Assembly: GCA_016801885.1 (NCBI GenBank) | Contig: JAFBJY010001494.1 | Location: 97,902 to 161,901 of the forward strand | Direction of reading: 5' to 3' | From: Toxotes chatareus | Taxonomy: Eukaryota; Chordata; Actinopteri; Toxotidae | Length of the DNA: 64,000 nucleotides | Part shown: in pieces, positions 23,898 through 36,097 of the stretch | Layout of the letters: every line of letters starts with the position of its first letter | Numbering within the stretch: position 1 is the stretch's first letter | Notes under the pieces: model-generated | Database searches by the model: none | Seen by the model: only the letters and a program-made list of their open reading frames with translations | What the model was told of the DNA's origin: nothing | Made by a program: the position numbers and the translations under genes

Positions 23898-24337
23898 GAA
23901 ACAACGGAGAAACTGATAATTTTGCAGTGGTCTCTTCATTTTTTTCCAGAGCTGTATTCAGAGCAAACTCAGCATGTTTGTTAAATGTCGTCACCGTTAC
24001 ATGAAGTGAAAATCTTTTCCATTTTGTCTCAATCATTTGTTGCCTTTCCTCCAAACTTCAGCCTGACATGTTTGTTCCTTGTCAAAACTTTAGGATCTTT
24101 AGTAGAATCTGAAACAAATGTCAGCAACATGAGTTTGTATAGATGGAGCCACTGGTGGAGCTGGAAGAGTTTAAGAGCTGAAGTCACTATGTCTTTATTG
24201 AAGCAGCAGCATGTTGTCATTAATATTAATGAGAGCTGTGTTTGACTTTTAGTATCTGACTGTTTTTAAGCTGCATCCTGTTGGTTCAGGTGTTTGGAGT
24301 TTCCATTTTCCAAACTTGTACATTCTCATCCTTTTCC
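23898..24337. other. No recognisable gene
   Basis: Probably intronic or intergenic. No domain seen. Confidence 0.45.
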
Positions 24338-25203
24338 GCAGACACCGGTCTGCCCCCTCACCGGTGAACATCCTGGGAATGGACATTGAGAGAGTGGACT
24401 CTTACAAGTACCTGGGTGTTCACCTAAACCACAAACTGGACTGGACTAACAACACAGGCGCACTGTACAGGAAGGGGCAGAGCAGGCTCTACCTCCTGAG
24501 GAGACTGCGGTCTTTTGGTGTGCAGGGGACACTCCTAAAGACCTTCTATGACTCTGTGGTGGCTTCAGCCATCTTGTACGGTGTAATCTGCTGGAGCAGC
24601 AGCATAACTGAGAATGAGAGGAAGAAGCTGGACAAAGTCATCAGGAAGTCCAGCTCTGTCCTGGGCTGTCCTCTGGACTCGAGAGGTAGGAGACAGAAGG
24701 GCCCTAGCAAAACTGTCATCTATGCTGGACCATGAGTCCCACCCCCTGCAGGATGTCCTGTCAGCTCTGCAGAGCAGCTTCAGTGACAGACTGCTCCACC
24801 CTCGGTGTGTGAAGGAGAGATTTAGAAGATCTTTCCTTCTTGCTGCTGTCAGACTCTATAATGATCACTGTTAACACACACACTGATTCCAATTCCATGC
24901 AACTATAAGTGCAATATCTATGTGCAAAAACTCAATTATTAGTGTGCAATATTATTGTGTACGGAAGTCACTCAACAACCTCCAGCCCATATTTATTTTA
25001 TTTATTTATCTATGTATGTATGTATATTTTATTTTTTACAGCAGCTGTTCTCTTAGTTTAGTATCTTGCTCTGGCCATATTGGTCTTACTTATATTTTAC
25101 TTTCACTTACTGGACTGTAATCTTGCTGTTGCTGAATGCAATTTCCCCACTGAGGGACTAATAAAGGATTTCTTATTCTTATTCTTATTCTTATTCTTCT
25201 TCA
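24338..25203 (+). mobile_element. LINE 3' fragment with (TTATTC)n tail
   Basis: Encodes only the RT C-terminal region: YLGVHLNHKLDWTNNTGALY, then KGQSRLYLLRRLRSFG, a frameshift at about 24680, and the end at about 24874. The UTR follows, with AATAAAGG at about 25160 and a TTATTC repeat tail. It is a 5'-truncated insertion of the CR1/L2/Rex1 group. Confidence 0.85.
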
Positions 25204-25285
25204 GCTCTGAACAGATGATGAAACACTCAACGCTTTCAAGCAGGAACTTTGTCTCCTAAACTCACATCTTTTATTCTTTATTCAG

Positions 25286-25444
25286 GTTGAGTTCCTGCAG
25301 GTTGTCAGAGATCAGCTGTGCTTCTCTGGCCTCAGCTCTGAAGTCCAACCCCTCCCATCTGAGAGACCTGGACCTGAGAGGAAACAACCTGCAGGATCTG
25401 TCTGATCTTGTGAAGAGTCCAGACTGTAGACTGCAGACTCTGAG
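25286..25444 (+). pseudogene. NLR-type leucine-rich-repeat exon (orphan)
   Basis: An exon between a 3' splice site (TTTATTCAG, ending 25285) and a donor (GAG|GTCAGT after 25444), 159 nt. It reads LSSCRLSEISCASLASALKS, then LRDLDLRGNNLQDLSD and CRLQTLR, the fish NLRC3/NLRP-like LRR exon. Such exons are usually about 174 nt (from family knowledge). Here about five residues after NNLQD appear to be missing, in frame. No NACHT, FISNA or neighbouring LRR exon was seen within the window, so it is probably a relic or one isolated exon of a gene broken by insertions. The splice sites and open frame mean a real exon cannot be excluded. Confidence 0.7.
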
Positions 25445-27943
25445 GTCAGTAGAGGGCTGGAGTCAGTCCATGCTGCTTTCAGCTGTATTGTACTAAACAC
25501 AGTTTGTATCAAAGCAAAGATCCAGTGTCTCCTGTAAACCTCCAACCTTCTGAGTGGCTGCTTTCCTCATTGAAGCTGTGAGAGGAGAACAGGGACAGGC
25601 CTCAGGATGGGACAGAAAGACAGAGACGCAGAGGACAGTCAGCCAATCACAGCAGCCACAAGCTAATTGTGATCTGTTGTTGTTGTTGTTGTGTTCATGT
25701 CAACAGGAAATAAAGCTGGATCACAGCTGACAGCCTCACAACATGTGTAGAGACAGTTGTCCTCGTTGGTCCAACTGTCCTACCATCACATCTAATCTGA
25801 GACTGTTTGTTGTCTCATTTCAACAGTAAAGAATTGATGAGTTTGATCTTTGTCACAGCTCTGAGATCAGTCTGACTGCAGCCTGCAAATCACTGGCTCT
25901 GATTTCAGAGAAGCATCATGACATTTTGTCAGCATGTGGTCTGATACAGAGCAGAACCTCTGCTGAAGTCCAGTGATCACATCTGTATATCTGTCCATCT
26001 GTCAGATACTTTCAGTGACAGCCTCCATGTTTATTTGTCAGCTGATATTTCAGAAGCAGATCAGATGTTCATCAACACACAGAGACTCTTTCTTTAAATG
26101 GAACATGAGTTGACATGTAACAGCAGTGAATCCATCACTAAACTGTTTGTGCAGTAATGAAGCTTCATGACTCAGCAGTTTATTTCCACTGTGGACTTGA
26201 GTGAAATGTTCAGAGTAAACAGACTTGATGCTAAAAGTCTCTGCAGGTGTGTGAGCTTCCAGCTCAGTGTCTTCACTCCAATACGTTAACATGAGAGCTG
26301 AGAGGAAGCTGCTACACTACACAACTGCTCCACTTCTGATTGGTCCATGTTACTGGGAGGTAGAGTGGGAGGAGAGCTTCATCCAGCAGTGACTGACAGA
26401 GGAACCAGAAGAAGTGGAGAAGACTCTCAGTGCTGCAGTCTGAACTGCTCTGAGAACAGCTCCACTGTCAAGTCCACCATCATCCCTGTGTGTTCCTCTG
26501 GATCTGAAAGAGAATCATCAGTGTATCTGGACTGCTCTGCTGCTGCTCTGTCCTTCTACAGTCTCTGCAGACACACTGAGACTCCTCCACCTCCTCCACC
26601 TGGACTTTATTTGGCCTTTTATTCATTCGCAGATGCTGAACCCAAAGTGATAAATCAGATTAATCAGCTCCACCATGTGGTGTGATGGAGAATTGCAGCT
26701 AATTTCCACATTATTTTTTTCTTTCTTAGTGCAGAGCCTGACAAGACATATATTATTATTATTCACCATACGTCTTATTCTGCTTATTCCACTTCTTCTG
26801 TACAGATTCCAGCTTCCTGCAGCTTTGAGAAAAAACAGGCAAACGACATCAAAAAGTACAGTTTGACAGCCTGATTGCTTTGTTATATATACGTTAAAAT
26901 TTATGTGAAATATACATTTCACATAAAAACATGGTTGAAACCTGAAATAAGTCACAAGACTTTACCTTTACCAAGAGTTTACAAGACTACCTTTATACCT
27001 TTTTATGAAATCACAGTGTTATATTTTTTCTTTTTTTCCCTGTCTCAGATTTTGTAATGGGTGTGTATTGTATGAAATGTTCAGAGCTGGAGTGACTGAC
27101 ATCACCCACACTCTGTCTGACGTCTATTAAAATTTTCCCTAAAAGCTTCTTTCAACTTCTTCTCACAATTACCAACCTTCAGGGACAAATAATATATGAC
27201 AATGTATAGAAAGTTGTCCTCTCTCACCCAGTGTTACTCTCATTGTCACATGACCCACAGTTTTTAAGTAAATCCCCTCCATAGTGACCAAACCTCCCAT
27301 AGACTGCCACGTTAAAGTGAACTCTGAACTTCTGGTCATGAACAGAGATAATGGGAGAATTTAAACTGTGACAGCTCGTACACCATAAAAAATAGGGACA
27401 TATAAAATACATCTGTGTCTTTACTGAAGCCTTGTGATGCTTATGGTGAAAATAAAATGATAGGAATTAAAGTTTTCCAACTATCAGGGCATTTTTGATG
27501 ACATGTTCTGTCCTACTGCTGGGGAGCCCACTACCCTGCACTGCTGACTGCAGCAGACTTTACAAGGTCTAGAAAAGACTTTGAAGCTCCCCTGTGCCCC
27601 ACTACTGCAGACAGCACCCTAGCAGGAGAAGGGAGCTGCAAAGTCTCACGTTCACCGCCACCGTCTGCAGTAAGTGAACCTTCCATTGTGTCTGTTTTTT
27701 TTTTTTTTTTTACCAAAAAAGCCCATCTTTTTTGAAAAAAAAAAAAAAAGTATTTAAATCTTTATCTGTGACAACTTTTCTTTTTAAAGGGTCATTTGAA
27801 TCTTTCTATAGAATTATAAATAAGAACATTTTTAAAGATGCCCTATGGAGCACTCATACAGAGTGCTGCATCTCTTCACCTAGCCTAACCTCATCATCCC
27901 CAAATCTATATATATCAATCTATCACACTCACCTGTGTAAAAA
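25445..27943. other. No recognisable gene (2.5 kb)
   Basis: AT-rich and intron-like DNA, with a short (TTG)n at about 25678 and T-run and A-run tracts at 27693-27712 and 27737-27750. The frame at 26347-26685 (ending with a proline run) shows no known domain. Confidence 0.45.
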
Positions 27944-27976
<33 letters not shown>

Positions 27977-28079
27977 AAGATAGATAGATAGATAGATAGA
28001 AAGATAGATAGATAGATAGATATACTTTATTCATCCCTCAGAGGGAAATAGTTAATAAGGGTTTGTACTGTTTTATTAG
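27944..28079 (-). mobile_element. LINE 3' tail with (GATA)n
   Basis: On the minus strand it reads TATTTCCCTCTGAGGGATGA followed by ATAAAGTATATC and a (TATC)n tail (27946-28022 on the plus strand). This is the usual end of a fish LINE, severely 5'-truncated. Confidence 0.7.
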
Positions 28080-28371
28080 AATACAATAGAATAGAATAGA
28101 ATAGAATATACTTTATTAATCCCTTTGGGAGGGCCCTTGGGGAAATTTGGGTACCAGCAGCAGTACAACACCAAAAAACACAGTAAAGCAGCAGTACAAA
28201 GTAAAAAGTAACTAACTAAGTTAAGTTAGTTACTAAAGTAACTAACTAAGGTGCTGGTATAAAAATGGAATGTAAATGAAATAAAATATAAAAGTGAAAT
28301 AAACTCTTGAATAATCTTAGTACTAAAATAGAACAAGGGTGGATTCAAATACAACATTAGAATATAAAGTA
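28080..28371 (-). mobile_element. LINE 3' end, left part (split by the 8.1-kb element)
   Basis: The reverse complement of the 3' UTR at about 945-1243, with the (ATTCT)n tail at about 28080-28107. Homology stops exactly at TA 28370-28371 and resumes at 36468. Confidence 0.9.
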
Positions 28372-28391
28372 CACAGCAAATTGAATAGTGT
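28372..28391. repeat. Left terminal inverted repeat of the 8.1-kb element
   Basis: Pairs with 36448-36467 with a few mismatches and one gap. Confidence 0.8.
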
Positions 28392-28559
28392 TAAATTTTC
28401 AGAGTTTGCCTTAACCGAGTAGATTTTTAACTCTGTAGAGTTGAATGGGTGTACTGTACTCTTTCTGTACTTAAAGGGTGACACTGTGTGGTGTTAATTT
28501 TCAGTGTAGTGTTGGTGTAGAGGTTTTGTAGAGTTCATTGAAATCCTGCAGTGTGTATT

Positions 28560-28708
28560 TATCGATTGAGTCTCCATGGTCCGCGCCTTGACTATCTGAC
28601 GTGATGACGTCGCGTAACGGAAGATTTCTCCACGCCCACAGAGACGTTATTTTTGGCGGACCTTTGCGGACTGGCGAAGGAGATGAGGACTGCTGCGCTA
28701 TATGCTAA
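28560..28708 (+). promoter_or_regulatory. Likely promoter and 5' non-coding exon of the element
   Basis: The most CpG-rich stretch of the element (GTGATGACGTCGCGTAACGG) includes a CRE-like TGACGT and an ETS-like CGGAAG. It is followed by a consensus-like donor (GCTAA|GTAAGA at about 28709). No TATA box is seen. A second non-coding segment joined to an acceptor at about 29629 would lead to the gene 1 start. Inferred from position and composition. Confidence 0.45.
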
Positions 28709-29641
28709 GTAAGAAATTGGTTACTTTTACTATCATTTGATTAAAATCTTTTAGACAGTCATCATATATGCCTGTTTTGTACCGTGTTTATTCATTTATC
28801 TGTGTTTTAATTTCGCACGGTGAACCTGGGTATGCCTGACGATGAATTAGCATTCATCTCCAGGCAAAACTTTTGTCATTAAGTTTGATTTTTGAATGCA
28901 GTAATAATACGTAAATTGAAAATCTCTTTAATTTCTTCAGTCCTTAGCAAAAAATCACCGCCATGCCTACATAGACGAGATGGTGCGACCTAAGATAACA
29001 TTACGCATTGAAGTTAGCTAACTCGGTTAGCTAACCGGTTAGCTAACCAGGCGGGGTGGACCTACCTAGCACAACTATATGTTTAATTGCCAAAGTTTTG
29101 TTGGCGGGCGTATGTACTTTGGTGACCTATTTAGTACCATGCACATGTCAACATCTGTCGTGGATTTGGTATTCAGTGGCATCAAGCACCTGAGTGTAGG
29201 GAATGGGGCCAGCTTCCCTCCCAGCAACAGCGGAGGAGGTTTAAGTTGACAGACAGCGTGGTGAGTAGCAACGCGCTTAAAAAATATATGTTATCACTGA
29301 CTTGATGACATGTTATTTGGATACTAAACTGTGGGTTTCTGCGTTGAGTCAGTTAAGTTTTGCTTGGGAAGAAATGATTTGTAATTGCGCTATTCACGGT
29401 ATGAAATTGCGTCATTCGCATCACCGCTAGCTTAGTGAAGCGGTGTGTGTATCTGTGTCTGTGCGCGCGTAAAATTGTAAAGGCGCGGCCATGAAGAGAC
29501 AGAAATGACACACCTTCCTGTAAATAAGATAAATAACATAAGTCTGTTTAGTTTGTTTTATAAAAGTACTAGGTATATAGGAAAAATAAGCTTAAGTGAC
29601 TTCTGCTGTGGTGTTTTTATTTTAAAGGAACAAAAACAGCA

Positions 29642-32600
29642 ATGCTTTTCAAAGTTCAGTGCCAAGGAAAGAAGAGGTACATCAAACTAAATGGAATCTC
29701 TTATTCTGCATTTCTGAAAGAAGGTAATATGTTTTTATTATTGGTCAAACAGATCAACTCAGTATCATGGAGATGTATGGAATTGCATGCTAGCTCAGTT
29801 AGTTTCAGCCTACATCTTACCATAGGGTATTAGCATTATGTTGTAAAGACGTGGCAACTTGGTAGACTTTAGAGTTGTCACACTGATGACTACAGCCATG
29901 CTATTGGTGTCCCTCCTCAAAAAGTTTAATTTGCACACTTTAATTATTAGTAACACATCGTTAGTAACATGATAAAACAGTAAGAGTTGTGAATGGAATG
30001 CCATGGCACATCAGACAAAAGTTTTTTAGTGCATTTATATTAATATATTTATTAATTTTCTCAGCCAAAGAGAAGTTTGGCATTCCAAGTGACACAAGCA
30101 TGTATCTAATGGATGAAACGGGAACAGAGGTTGATGAAGAAGTCTTCAGTGATATCATAGAAGAAAAATCAGACATCCTCTGGACTATTGTTGATGCCCA
30201 TTTAGGTAAGAAATTGTATGCAGTTTTTTTTTTTGGCACAGATTTATACTAAACAATTTATTTTTTTAAATTAATTTTTATTTCTCCTTGATCAAACATT
30301 GTGCCCTCTGCAGTTTAAAAATTGCAGGAGTCCATTTCGTGATTTTGAATAATTGTGTATCCCTAGTGAACATGTATCAGGGTTACGGTATAACATACAG
30401 CTACCGAACTGATATTCAGGAACGAGTCAGCAAACATGAAAATATGTGGTTAAAAAACAGAAAGTGCAATTAACTACACTGGACTGTCACAATGGCTAGA
30501 CATTAATGATTAACCAAAACAGTTCAAATCTTGATCTATTTTGTTACAATAGATTATGAATTATAAATATTTCCTTCTCAGAGTCTCCTGCACAGTCTTC
30601 CTGTACAGATACCCTGTCTCTCTCATCACAATTATCTGAGACTGACGAGTCCTTCACATCGCCAAAGAGGCTGCGCATTGATGACAGTCCCTTAGAGGCC
30701 AAAGAGGTGATATAACAATTTAAACTGTTGAGGCATATTTTTGGTACAATGCTAAGTTGTTTTAGTGTGGTTGGTTTTTTTGTTATTTAACACTTGTGTC
30801 TGCTTTGCTCCTCTTCAAGCTTATCAGAACAGTCTTGGAAGCAAAGGCAGGAGGTGAGAAGATACTCAAAGAATACAGCAAGACAAGGGAAATTACAGAT
30901 CAAGTACGATGCAAGCTCGTCAACATTGTTGTTGCTGATATGGTTGAGAAATGCACGGGTAAGCATACTGTTGTGAATCATACTGTGTGTCACTTTTAAT
31001 GTAATGGTATGAGAAAATAACAAGTCATCTACTCACCCTCATTTCAATTGCAACACAGGTGGAGTTTGTCTATGTAATACACAGGCAGGTTGTCATTAAA
31101 GTCTGTACAGTGGAATTAAACTCGATTGTGTCTTGCTGTGTCTTGAGTAGAGTTTGCAACCTCTCTGTGCTATAAAGACAAACTCCACCAGTATTGCAAC
31201 TGGCACAAAGAAGTAATTCTTAAAGTTATGATAAATATTAGCTAGCTAGAATGAATCTTCTTAGAATGAAGATTTTAAAGTATGTTTTAACCCATTCAGG
31301 AATGCCCCGCCCATGGACATCAGGACCCAATATGCAATGGGGATTGTTACACTTTTTCCGTCGCTTAAAGATCCTTTTTCCCAAAAAGGATATGTGAGTA
31401 TACAGTTACATTAAATGCAAAAGTAATGTTAGGTTTGTTTGTCTTGTGACATTGAGTGCTTACTAGACGACTATGTTAAATGTTCCTTTAATCAGATTTC
31501 TGATTGTGTTTAGGAACATTTTTTTGATGCCAGCAGTAATGAGGGCTACATTGCTTGGAAGTTAAAAAACATGCAGCGAGAATTTAGCCTTGGCAGGAGG
31601 AGGAGAAGCAGCAGCAGCAGCTCCACCGCCAATAGGGAAACTAAAGAAAGAGGACCAGAGTTTGAAAGAGAGGTGACTACAGCTCATCAGTTGGATGGAG
31701 ACCAGTGTAGGGAGGCCATATCTCTACTGAAGCACAGCACAGATGCTGAGCAGACCTTCATGAAAATGAAACAAACCTTCCAGTACAGACAGAAATTGAT
31801 TCATGATCCTGAGAAATCCAGCACAGTGTTCACTGTCTTCCCAAGATTCCTTGACACAAAAGGACTGGTGAGTTTAGAGGCAAAATGGTGGATGTAAGAT
31901 AAATAAGTCAGTGTTTTTGTAGTGCAAAAAGAAACAATTTATTGATGCACATACTGCACTGTTGTCACCATACTATGCAAATGCACCATGTGCTGTGTCT
32001 GCATGTACAGGTCCCACAAGACTTTCAGCTGTTGTTTGGAGAGCAGACCTCATCAAAGCTTCTGGAAAAGTGGGGAACATTCCTGAAGATAAAAATCATA
32101 AAAGAAGCAAGGAACCTCAGCAAGACACCCACACTTGATTCCCTCATCCATGCTGCAGAAGAGAACCCAGATGAAGATGTCCCAAGTAACTTTCAATTGT
32201 TTTCAAATCACTTTATGTGTATTATTTATCCAGCTACTGTTCTTTTTGTTTATAAAGTTATAAGTTAATAAGTTTTAAGTTGCTTTTGGCATCCACATGA
32301 GCTTTATGAGCTTTACACATGCACTGCTATTTTTCCCTTCTTAAGGTTGGGATAGTGACATGGCCTCACTGCTGCTGTTGGTTTATCTCCTGCCTCCACC
32401 ACCTGGTGGGAAAAAGAGACCTGTGAAGATCAGCGTCCGGGAAGCAGTGGATCATGTCATAAAATTTCACAAGGTCAGTGGGTTTTGATTTGTTACAGTA
32501 ATATTCCCAAAAAAATTAATGCAATTTTCATTTGCAATTGCGTTTAGTCAGACAGGAATTTTTAATGGGTGCCAATACAGATACTGTTGCTCTGCCTGCT

Positions 32601-33394
32601 CAGTTTGGATAACTTTGCCAGTTTTACCTCTGACCTTTTCCATGGATGTAGTTTTAAGACACTTCTCCAGGGAGACTCCAGGATTTAGCACATAGAAAAC
32701 TTTGTAGTGGGTTGCTACAATCGTCAGCCTGAACTGCCACAAATTATCTTTGTTTTCACTATTAAACCATAGAACTACATGTGGTGTATAGCTTCACTCA
32801 GCCTATAAGTGCTCCATGTAGTTGCTTTTTGTTAGTGTCTTTCTTTTCCTTGCTCTCTGACGCTCCCCCACTCTGTCACTGTTGTTGGGCTTTTTTGCCC
32901 CCTCACAAGACTAGTATTGCTTACTTTCCACTGCACACAAGTGAAGGATATTTAATAAGGTTTCTGAAATCAGGATGCTGTTTAGGTAAGCTGCTGTTCA
33001 GTATCCACTGAGTGGTCTATAACGTTAAGAACTTTTTAATCAGTCAATCAGATGTTAATGTTTGCTTTTTTCTAAACAGTCATGCCGTAGCCTTCAAGAG
33101 GTGACCAGTTCAGACACAGGGAGACAGCCATACATCCTGGCAGTTGGGACATCAAAAAGCAGCATCCATGACTACTACATCGTGGTGGATGGGCAACTCC
33201 TTCCCTGCAAGGCTAAGTCTTCCCTGTCTGCCTTTGATGAACTTTTCAAAACACATTATGTTTTTGGCATCTCTTATGACCAGGCCCTTAACAATATGTA
33301 CACATTTGTACAGACCACCATTTACAACATTGATATGGGTCTTTGTCATGAAAGCCCAAGGGTGAAGGACATGAGAGCTAAACTCCTCAACTGA
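29642..33394 (+). pseudogene. Gene 1: CIDE-N-like, multi-exon element protein, nearly intact
   Basis: Nine coding exons, all bounded by AG/GT: 29642-29723, 30065-30205, 30582-30706, 30820-30958, 31300-31393, 31514-31867, 32011-32185, 32346-32473, 33080-33394. Exon 1 (MLFKVQCQGKKRYIKL) and exon 2 (SMYLMDETGTEVDEEVF) resemble the CIDE-N/CAD ubiquitin-like fold. Exon 3 is Ser-rich with a PKRLR basic patch. Exon 6 has a Ser run after RRRR and then EAISLLKHSTDAEQTF and TVFPRFLD. Exons 8-9 contain WDSDMASLLLLVYLL, SAFDELFKTHYVFG and ESPRVKDMRAKLLN. Similar multicopy uncharacterised proteins are common in fish genomes (recalled). One frameshift appears at the start of exon 5, where the conserved reading (YAMGIVTLFPSLKDPFS) is one base out of phase with exon 4. 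Its function is unknown. Confidence 0.8.
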
Positions 33395-33398
33395 GTTG

Positions 33399-35823
33399 AT
33401 GTTAAGGTGTTTTGTGTGCAAGTCCATATTCAGCAGTGTTAAAGAGTTGGTTCGGCACCTCAAGTTTAGGCATGCATTTTATCCTGGTAAGAAGTTTCGA
33501 CTGACATGAGATCAAGGTGGATGCCACCAGAAATTTTTGACATATTCAGGCTTTAGAAAGCATCTTCATATCAAGCATGGCAGTAGTCCAGCTGACAATT
33601 TTGATGAGCCACTCGCTCTTCCAGTTGCTCTGTCTGATCAGCAAAGTGTAGCCTCTAGTTGTCCAGTAGAACAGCCTGAGTGTTCAACCAGCAGTAATGC
33701 CAACAGACGAAATACTAAAGAAATCCATTATTGCTAAACTTGAAAGCAGTGGGGTGGCAACTACCACTGTCAAGTCAGTTGTTGAGGGTTTGGAGGAGCT
33801 TGTACATGAACTACATTCAAATGTGAAAGAAGATGTTGCAAACTTACTCCCTGACGATGAGAACATACGGGCTGAGTTTCATGATTATTTTAAGAGCATT
33901 GAAAATCCATTCACCAATTTGAATACAGAGACAAAGTGGAAAAAATACTTCCGTGACAAGTGGGGTGTGGTGGATCCCATTGAGATCCCCCTAGGTGTGA
34001 GGTATGACACTAGAAGGAATCGAGCTTCAGGCACATATGACCAAGTTCCTGTAACTGACAAGTTTGTGTATGTGCCTTTATTGGAAACTTTAAAATTTAT
34101 ATTTTCCAACAAAGACATCTGCAACCATATTGTCAAGCCTTGTGAAGAGAGTGGGGTTTACAAAGACTTCTGTGATGGTAGCTATTTTAAAGATCACCCC
34201 CTCTTCTCCCAAAAACAAAATTCTCTCCAAATACAGTTATTTTATGATGAATTTGAAATGGCAAATCCTCTTGGGTCCAAGCATGGCATCCACAAGGTTG
34301 GGAGTATTTATTTTATTTTAAGAAACCTGTCTCCAAAGATAAATTCTGCTCTTATGAATATTCATCTTCTTTCACTTTTTCATAGTGAGGATGTCAAAAA
34401 ATATGGGTTCAGTCCAATATTGGAACCTCTTGTGCATGATCTAAAAATCCTTGAGTCCCAAGGAATTCATGTTCCTTTCTCGAATGAACCATTACATGGG
34501 ACAGTTGCACAAGTAACTGGGGACAATTTAGGTTTACACACACTTCTTGGATATGTTGAATCTTTTAGTGCAACCTATTATTGCCGCTTTTGTCTAGCAG
34601 ACAAGGAAATGTGCCAAACTGTTTTCAGTGATGATGACACAAGCATAACATTACGCAGTAAAGAACTACATGTTCAGCACTGCAGGGATGTTGTAGAGAA
34701 CCCTACAATGCCCTCGTTTGGAGTTAAGCAAACATGCTTACTCAATGATCTGGAGTACTTCAATGTTTCTGACAATTATGCGGTTGATATAATGCACGAT
34801 GTGCTAGAGGGAGTGGCACAACTGGAGAGCTGCTTTTTGGATACTTCTCAGACAACAACATCATATGTCGGCAGGATATAAGTAAAAGGATATACTCATA
34901 TGACTACGGTTATCTTGAGTGGAAAAACCGTCCGACCAGAGTAAACCTGGAGCAGACCGGCAATGGAATAGGTCTCAATGCTATTCAGACTCTTTGTTTG
35001 ATCCGGAATGTGCCCTTGATATTTGGAGATGTTGTGCAAGAAGGAAATGCACACTGGCGACTGCTGCTGCTTTTGTTGCAAATTATTAATATCATATTTT
35101 CTCCGGTCATTAGTGAAGGTATGACCATTTGTCTGAAACATCTCATTATTGATCATCACCGTCTTTTCAAAATACTGTACCCAAATCGCAGGTTAATCCC
35201 CAAACACCACTTCATGATACATTATGCAAGATCAATTCGAAAAATAGGTCCCATTCTTCATTTTTGGGCAATGAGATTCGAGGCAAAACATAAGTTTTTT
35301 CAAAAACACTGTCAAAAATTTCAAAACATAACAAAATCTCTTGCCCAAAAAACACCAAATGGTTATAGCATTCCATTGGGAATCATTACCTTTTAAAAGT
35401 ATTGATTGTGGATCTGTGAAATCACTCAAACTTGCCAACTTGGTAAATGGTGAAATGATCGCAGACAGTTTGCATGATAACATTAACTCTGACGTCGATG
35501 TGGTCTCTTGGATCACTTGTTGTGGTACAGAATATCGCCCAGGTCTCATGGTTTGTTCAAAAATGGAGGAGGGGATGCCAGTATTTAGTCAAATAAAAGA
35601 CATTGTTGGGTTTGGCGGACAATATTTTCTTGTAACAGAGGATTTTGAGACACTTGGTTTTGCAGAGCATTTTCATTCCTACCATGTCTTGAAGGGAGAT
35701 GGGGGAAATGTGTCTTTGCTGAAAGTTGACCAGCTTCATTTCTTTAAACCGTTTGACCTGCAGACAACTTACGGCTTTGACAGAGATGATCGCTATGTTG
35801 TTCCTGTTCACGTATTTTTGTGA
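33399..35823 (+). pseudogene. Gene 2: C2H2 fingers plus transposase-like protein, broken
   Basis: Starts at ATG 33399, four bases after the gene 1 stop. The first C2H2 finger (LRCFVCKSIFSSVKELVRHL) is followed by a second whose first cysteine codon is a TGA stop (33507-33509), while GGCHQKF and HLHIKH remain. Then come a frameshift near 33690, a long open frame 33697-34825 (EIPLGVRYDTR, GTVAQVTGDNLGLHTLLGY, CRFCLADK, NYAVDIMHDVLEGVAQ), a frameshift near 34825, LLFGYFSDNN with NVPLIFGDVVQEGNAHW and LLPKHHF-like IPKHHFMIHYAR, a one-base slip in an A-run near 35345, and the C-terminus to a stop at 35821-35823. About 800 codons in all. A transposase role is inferred from size, conserved acidic motifs and terminal repeats. 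Confidence 0.82.
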
Positions 35824-36091
35824 AGAGACTTATTCTTAAGGTTGCCATACATATATAATGTAATGTAATACACTTTGGCAAATGTTTTAATTCCCTTGTT
35901 TTTGTAAATTTGAAGAAAAGTGGATTTGAGCTTCCCTGAAAAGGGAAAACTTTTGGTTTTGTTTGTATGTCAAAATTACCTGCCATTAGAACACTATTGT
36001 ATGGCTTTCCAGTTAAGTAAGCATGTAACTGCTTAAAAAATATACTTTATTCCAGAAATGTATGGCATAAGTTTGCATTTGCCAGGAAGTT

Positions 36092-36097
36092 AATAAA
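36092..36097 (+). terminator. Polyadenylation signal of gene 2
   Basis: AATAAA about 270 bases after the gene 2 stop, followed by a TG-rich stretch (TGTGAGGTGG and TTGGTGTTTTT). Confidence 0.5.

Noticed and set aside
26347..26685. 112-codon frame ending in a proline run, near the NLR exon
   Set aside because: Considered as a signal-peptide-less NLR or receptor exon, but it has no recognised motif and no convincing splice sites.
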